Shown in pieces: positions 5,456-6,218 of a stretch of DNA of 6,218 nucleotides. A program made the position numbers and the translations under genes. The first letter of the stretch is position 1, and the number at the start of each line of letters is the position of its first letter. This DNA is from JBCKUK01 sp038924905 (GTDB taxonomy: Bacteria; Pseudomonadota; Gammaproteobacteria; Burkholderiales; Methylophilaceae): contig JBCKUK010000060.1 in NCBI GenBank assembly GCA_038924905.1, positions 1 to 6,218 of the forward strand, read 5' to 3'. The notes beneath the pieces were generated by a model. It was not told the DNA's origin. It worked only from the letters and a program-made list of their open reading frames with translations, and searched no databases.

Positions 5456-6218
5456 TCACATGCAGCGGAACGGCACTGCCCCGTTTTCGGTTTCTTTTTT
5501 TGTTTCTATTTCTAAGCCGTCTTTTTCTAGCTTACTGTATTTGTCCACAATCTTTGCTCCGCCTCCGCTCGCTGTTCGGTATACCTGATCCGGTGTGCTG
5601 TAGCTCATGGATTGGTGCGGTCTTTCCGTGTTGTAAAAAACAAAATATTTCGTCAGCCCTATCAGCAATTCAGACATCGTGGCGTAACCTTTCAAATACA
5701 CGTCTTCGTGTTTGACGCTGCGCCACAGGCGTTCCACAAAGATGTTATCCAGTGCGCGTCCTCGCCCATCCATGCTGATGGCAATTGAGTGCGCCTTGAG
5801 TACGAAGGTCAAAAGCCTCGCTTGTAAACTGGCAGCCCCCGTATCGGGTACGGGGCAGGCTCTGATCGGTGTTGAATATCTCTGGCATTCCGAATGCCTG
5901 TAATGCCTGTTGCAGACAGTCCACACAGAATTCGCTATCCAGCGTATTCGACAACCGCCACGACAACACTTTACGCGAGTACCAATCAATCACTGCCACC
6001 AGGTACGCGAACCCACGCGCCAGTCGGATGTACGTAATGTCCGTGCCACACCTGGTTGGGCCGTGCCACCACCACGCCCCTGAGCAAGTACGGATAAACC
6101 TTGTTGCGGAGTGCGAACGGCTGGTATTCGGCCCCGGCGCCATGCCGGCAAGGCCCAGTATGTCCAGCAGCCTCTGTACCCGCTTGCGGTTGATCTTGTA
6201 CCCCAAGCCACGCAGGTA
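5456..6218 (-). pseudogene. IS3-family transposase (OrfB), frameshifted and partial
   Basis: DDE recombinase that would cut and join the IS ends. Read from the right edge, the protein switches frame three times. It begins in one frame (LGYKINRKRVQRLLDILGLA... to GPNTSR near 6117). It then makes sense only in another frame, VYPYLLRGVVVARPNQVW (about 6103-6046). It returns to the first frame at TDITYIRLARGFAYLVAVID, and finally moves to a third frame near 5820 (FVLKAHSIAISMDGRGRALD... to the TGA at 5456-5458). The three catalytic acids are visible but split between frames: Asp in TDITYI (6039-6041), Asp in IFNTDQ (5865-5867) and Glu in FVERLWRSVKHED. The ending ERPHQSMSYSTPDQVY is the family's usual C-terminal signature. 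The net shifts are consistent with -1, -2 and +1. Between NTDQ and the following GCQFTSEAF lies an extra eight codons (5838-5861). The start and orfA are outside the window. The gene is inactive as it stands. Confidence 0.88.
5837..5855. repeat. Short palindromic repeat inserted in the transposase gene
   Basis: CCCCGTA (5837-5843) and TACGGGG (5849-5855) form a 7-bp perfect stem around TCGGG. It occupies most of a 24-base segment (5838-5861) that interrupts the expected NTDQ-G-x-QF motif of the transposase without changing frame. It looks like a mobile intergenic hairpin repeat of the kind scattered through many proteobacterial genomes; the assignment is inference, since only one copy is in the window. 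Confidence 0.5.

Larger units (their letters stand above)
5406..6218 (-). mobile_element. IS3-family insertion sequence, one end plus part of orfB; continues past the window
   Basis: The element end is placed at 5406, where TGGACCCCTCTGTCCAGACA begins, about 50 bases beyond the transposase stop, a usual spacing for IS3-family ends that start with TG. The gene on the minus strand is an IS3-type OrfB with a retroviral-integrase fold. The orfA part, the other inverted repeat and any target duplication lie outside, so the exact boundary cannot be confirmed. Insertion broke the gene beginning at 5270. The transposase gene is itself broken, so this copy is probably immobile unless helped in trans. 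Group assignment within IS3 is left open. Confidence 0.8.

Noticed and set aside
5815..6120. Programmed frameshifting of an IS3 element as the reason for the frame changes
   Set aside because: IS3 programmed shifting occurs at the orfA-orfB overlap on a slippery A-rich run. These shifts are inside orfB, three in number, and without such runs.

Overview
The window looks like a piece of a betaproteobacterial chromosome, probably of the Nitrosomonadales/Gallionellales type. That placement rests on protein style and on the argB, pyrimidine 5'-nucleotidase, slmA gene order, which I recall from that class. It is inference, not a database match. Five housekeeping genes read cleanly. Between and after them lie three decayed loci that record one large deletion and one insertion-sequence event.

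Layout. (a) Bases 1-888, plus strand: the 3' two thirds of argA (N-acetylglutamate synthase), whose start lies off the left edge. (b) Bases 784-1365, minus strand: a deletion scar in which the first ~96 codons of glcD (glycolate oxidase FAD subunit) are joined in frame to the last ~64 codons of glcF (iron-sulfur subunit). The rest of glcD, all of glcE and most of glcF are missing. (c) Bases 1365-3038, minus strand: complete fhs (formate-tetrahydrofolate ligase), which abuts the glcD remnant. (d) Bases 3039-3157: a 119-base divergent intergenic region holding the control signals of fhs and argB. (e) Bases 3158-5241, plus strand: a tight three-gene cluster of argB (acetylglutamate kinase), a HAD-family pyrimidine 5'-nucleotidase with a TTG start, and slmA (TetR-type nucleoid occlusion factor), separated by one base each. 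(f) Bases 5270-5405: the first 45 codons of an unrecognised gene, cut off by an insertion sequence. (g) Bases 5406-6218: one end of an IS3-family element running off the right edge. Its transposase gene is broken by three frameshifts and carries a 24-base palindromic insertion.

How the genes fit together. ArgA and ArgB catalyse the first two steps of arginine biosynthesis (glutamate to N-acetylglutamate to N-acetylglutamyl phosphate) and flank an oppositely oriented fhs-glc block. Fhs charges tetrahydrofolate with formate for one-carbon metabolism. The lost GlcDEF complex would have oxidised glycolate to glyoxylate, so at this locus the cell kept the one-carbon gene and lost glycolate oxidation. 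The nucleotidase and SlmA are probably co-transcribed with argB. No RNA genes, CRISPR arrays, integrases or obvious defence genes are visible. I see no convincing new multi-gene system. The best leads are the glcD-glcF scar, the interrupted gene after slmA, and the palindromic repeat inside the transposase.
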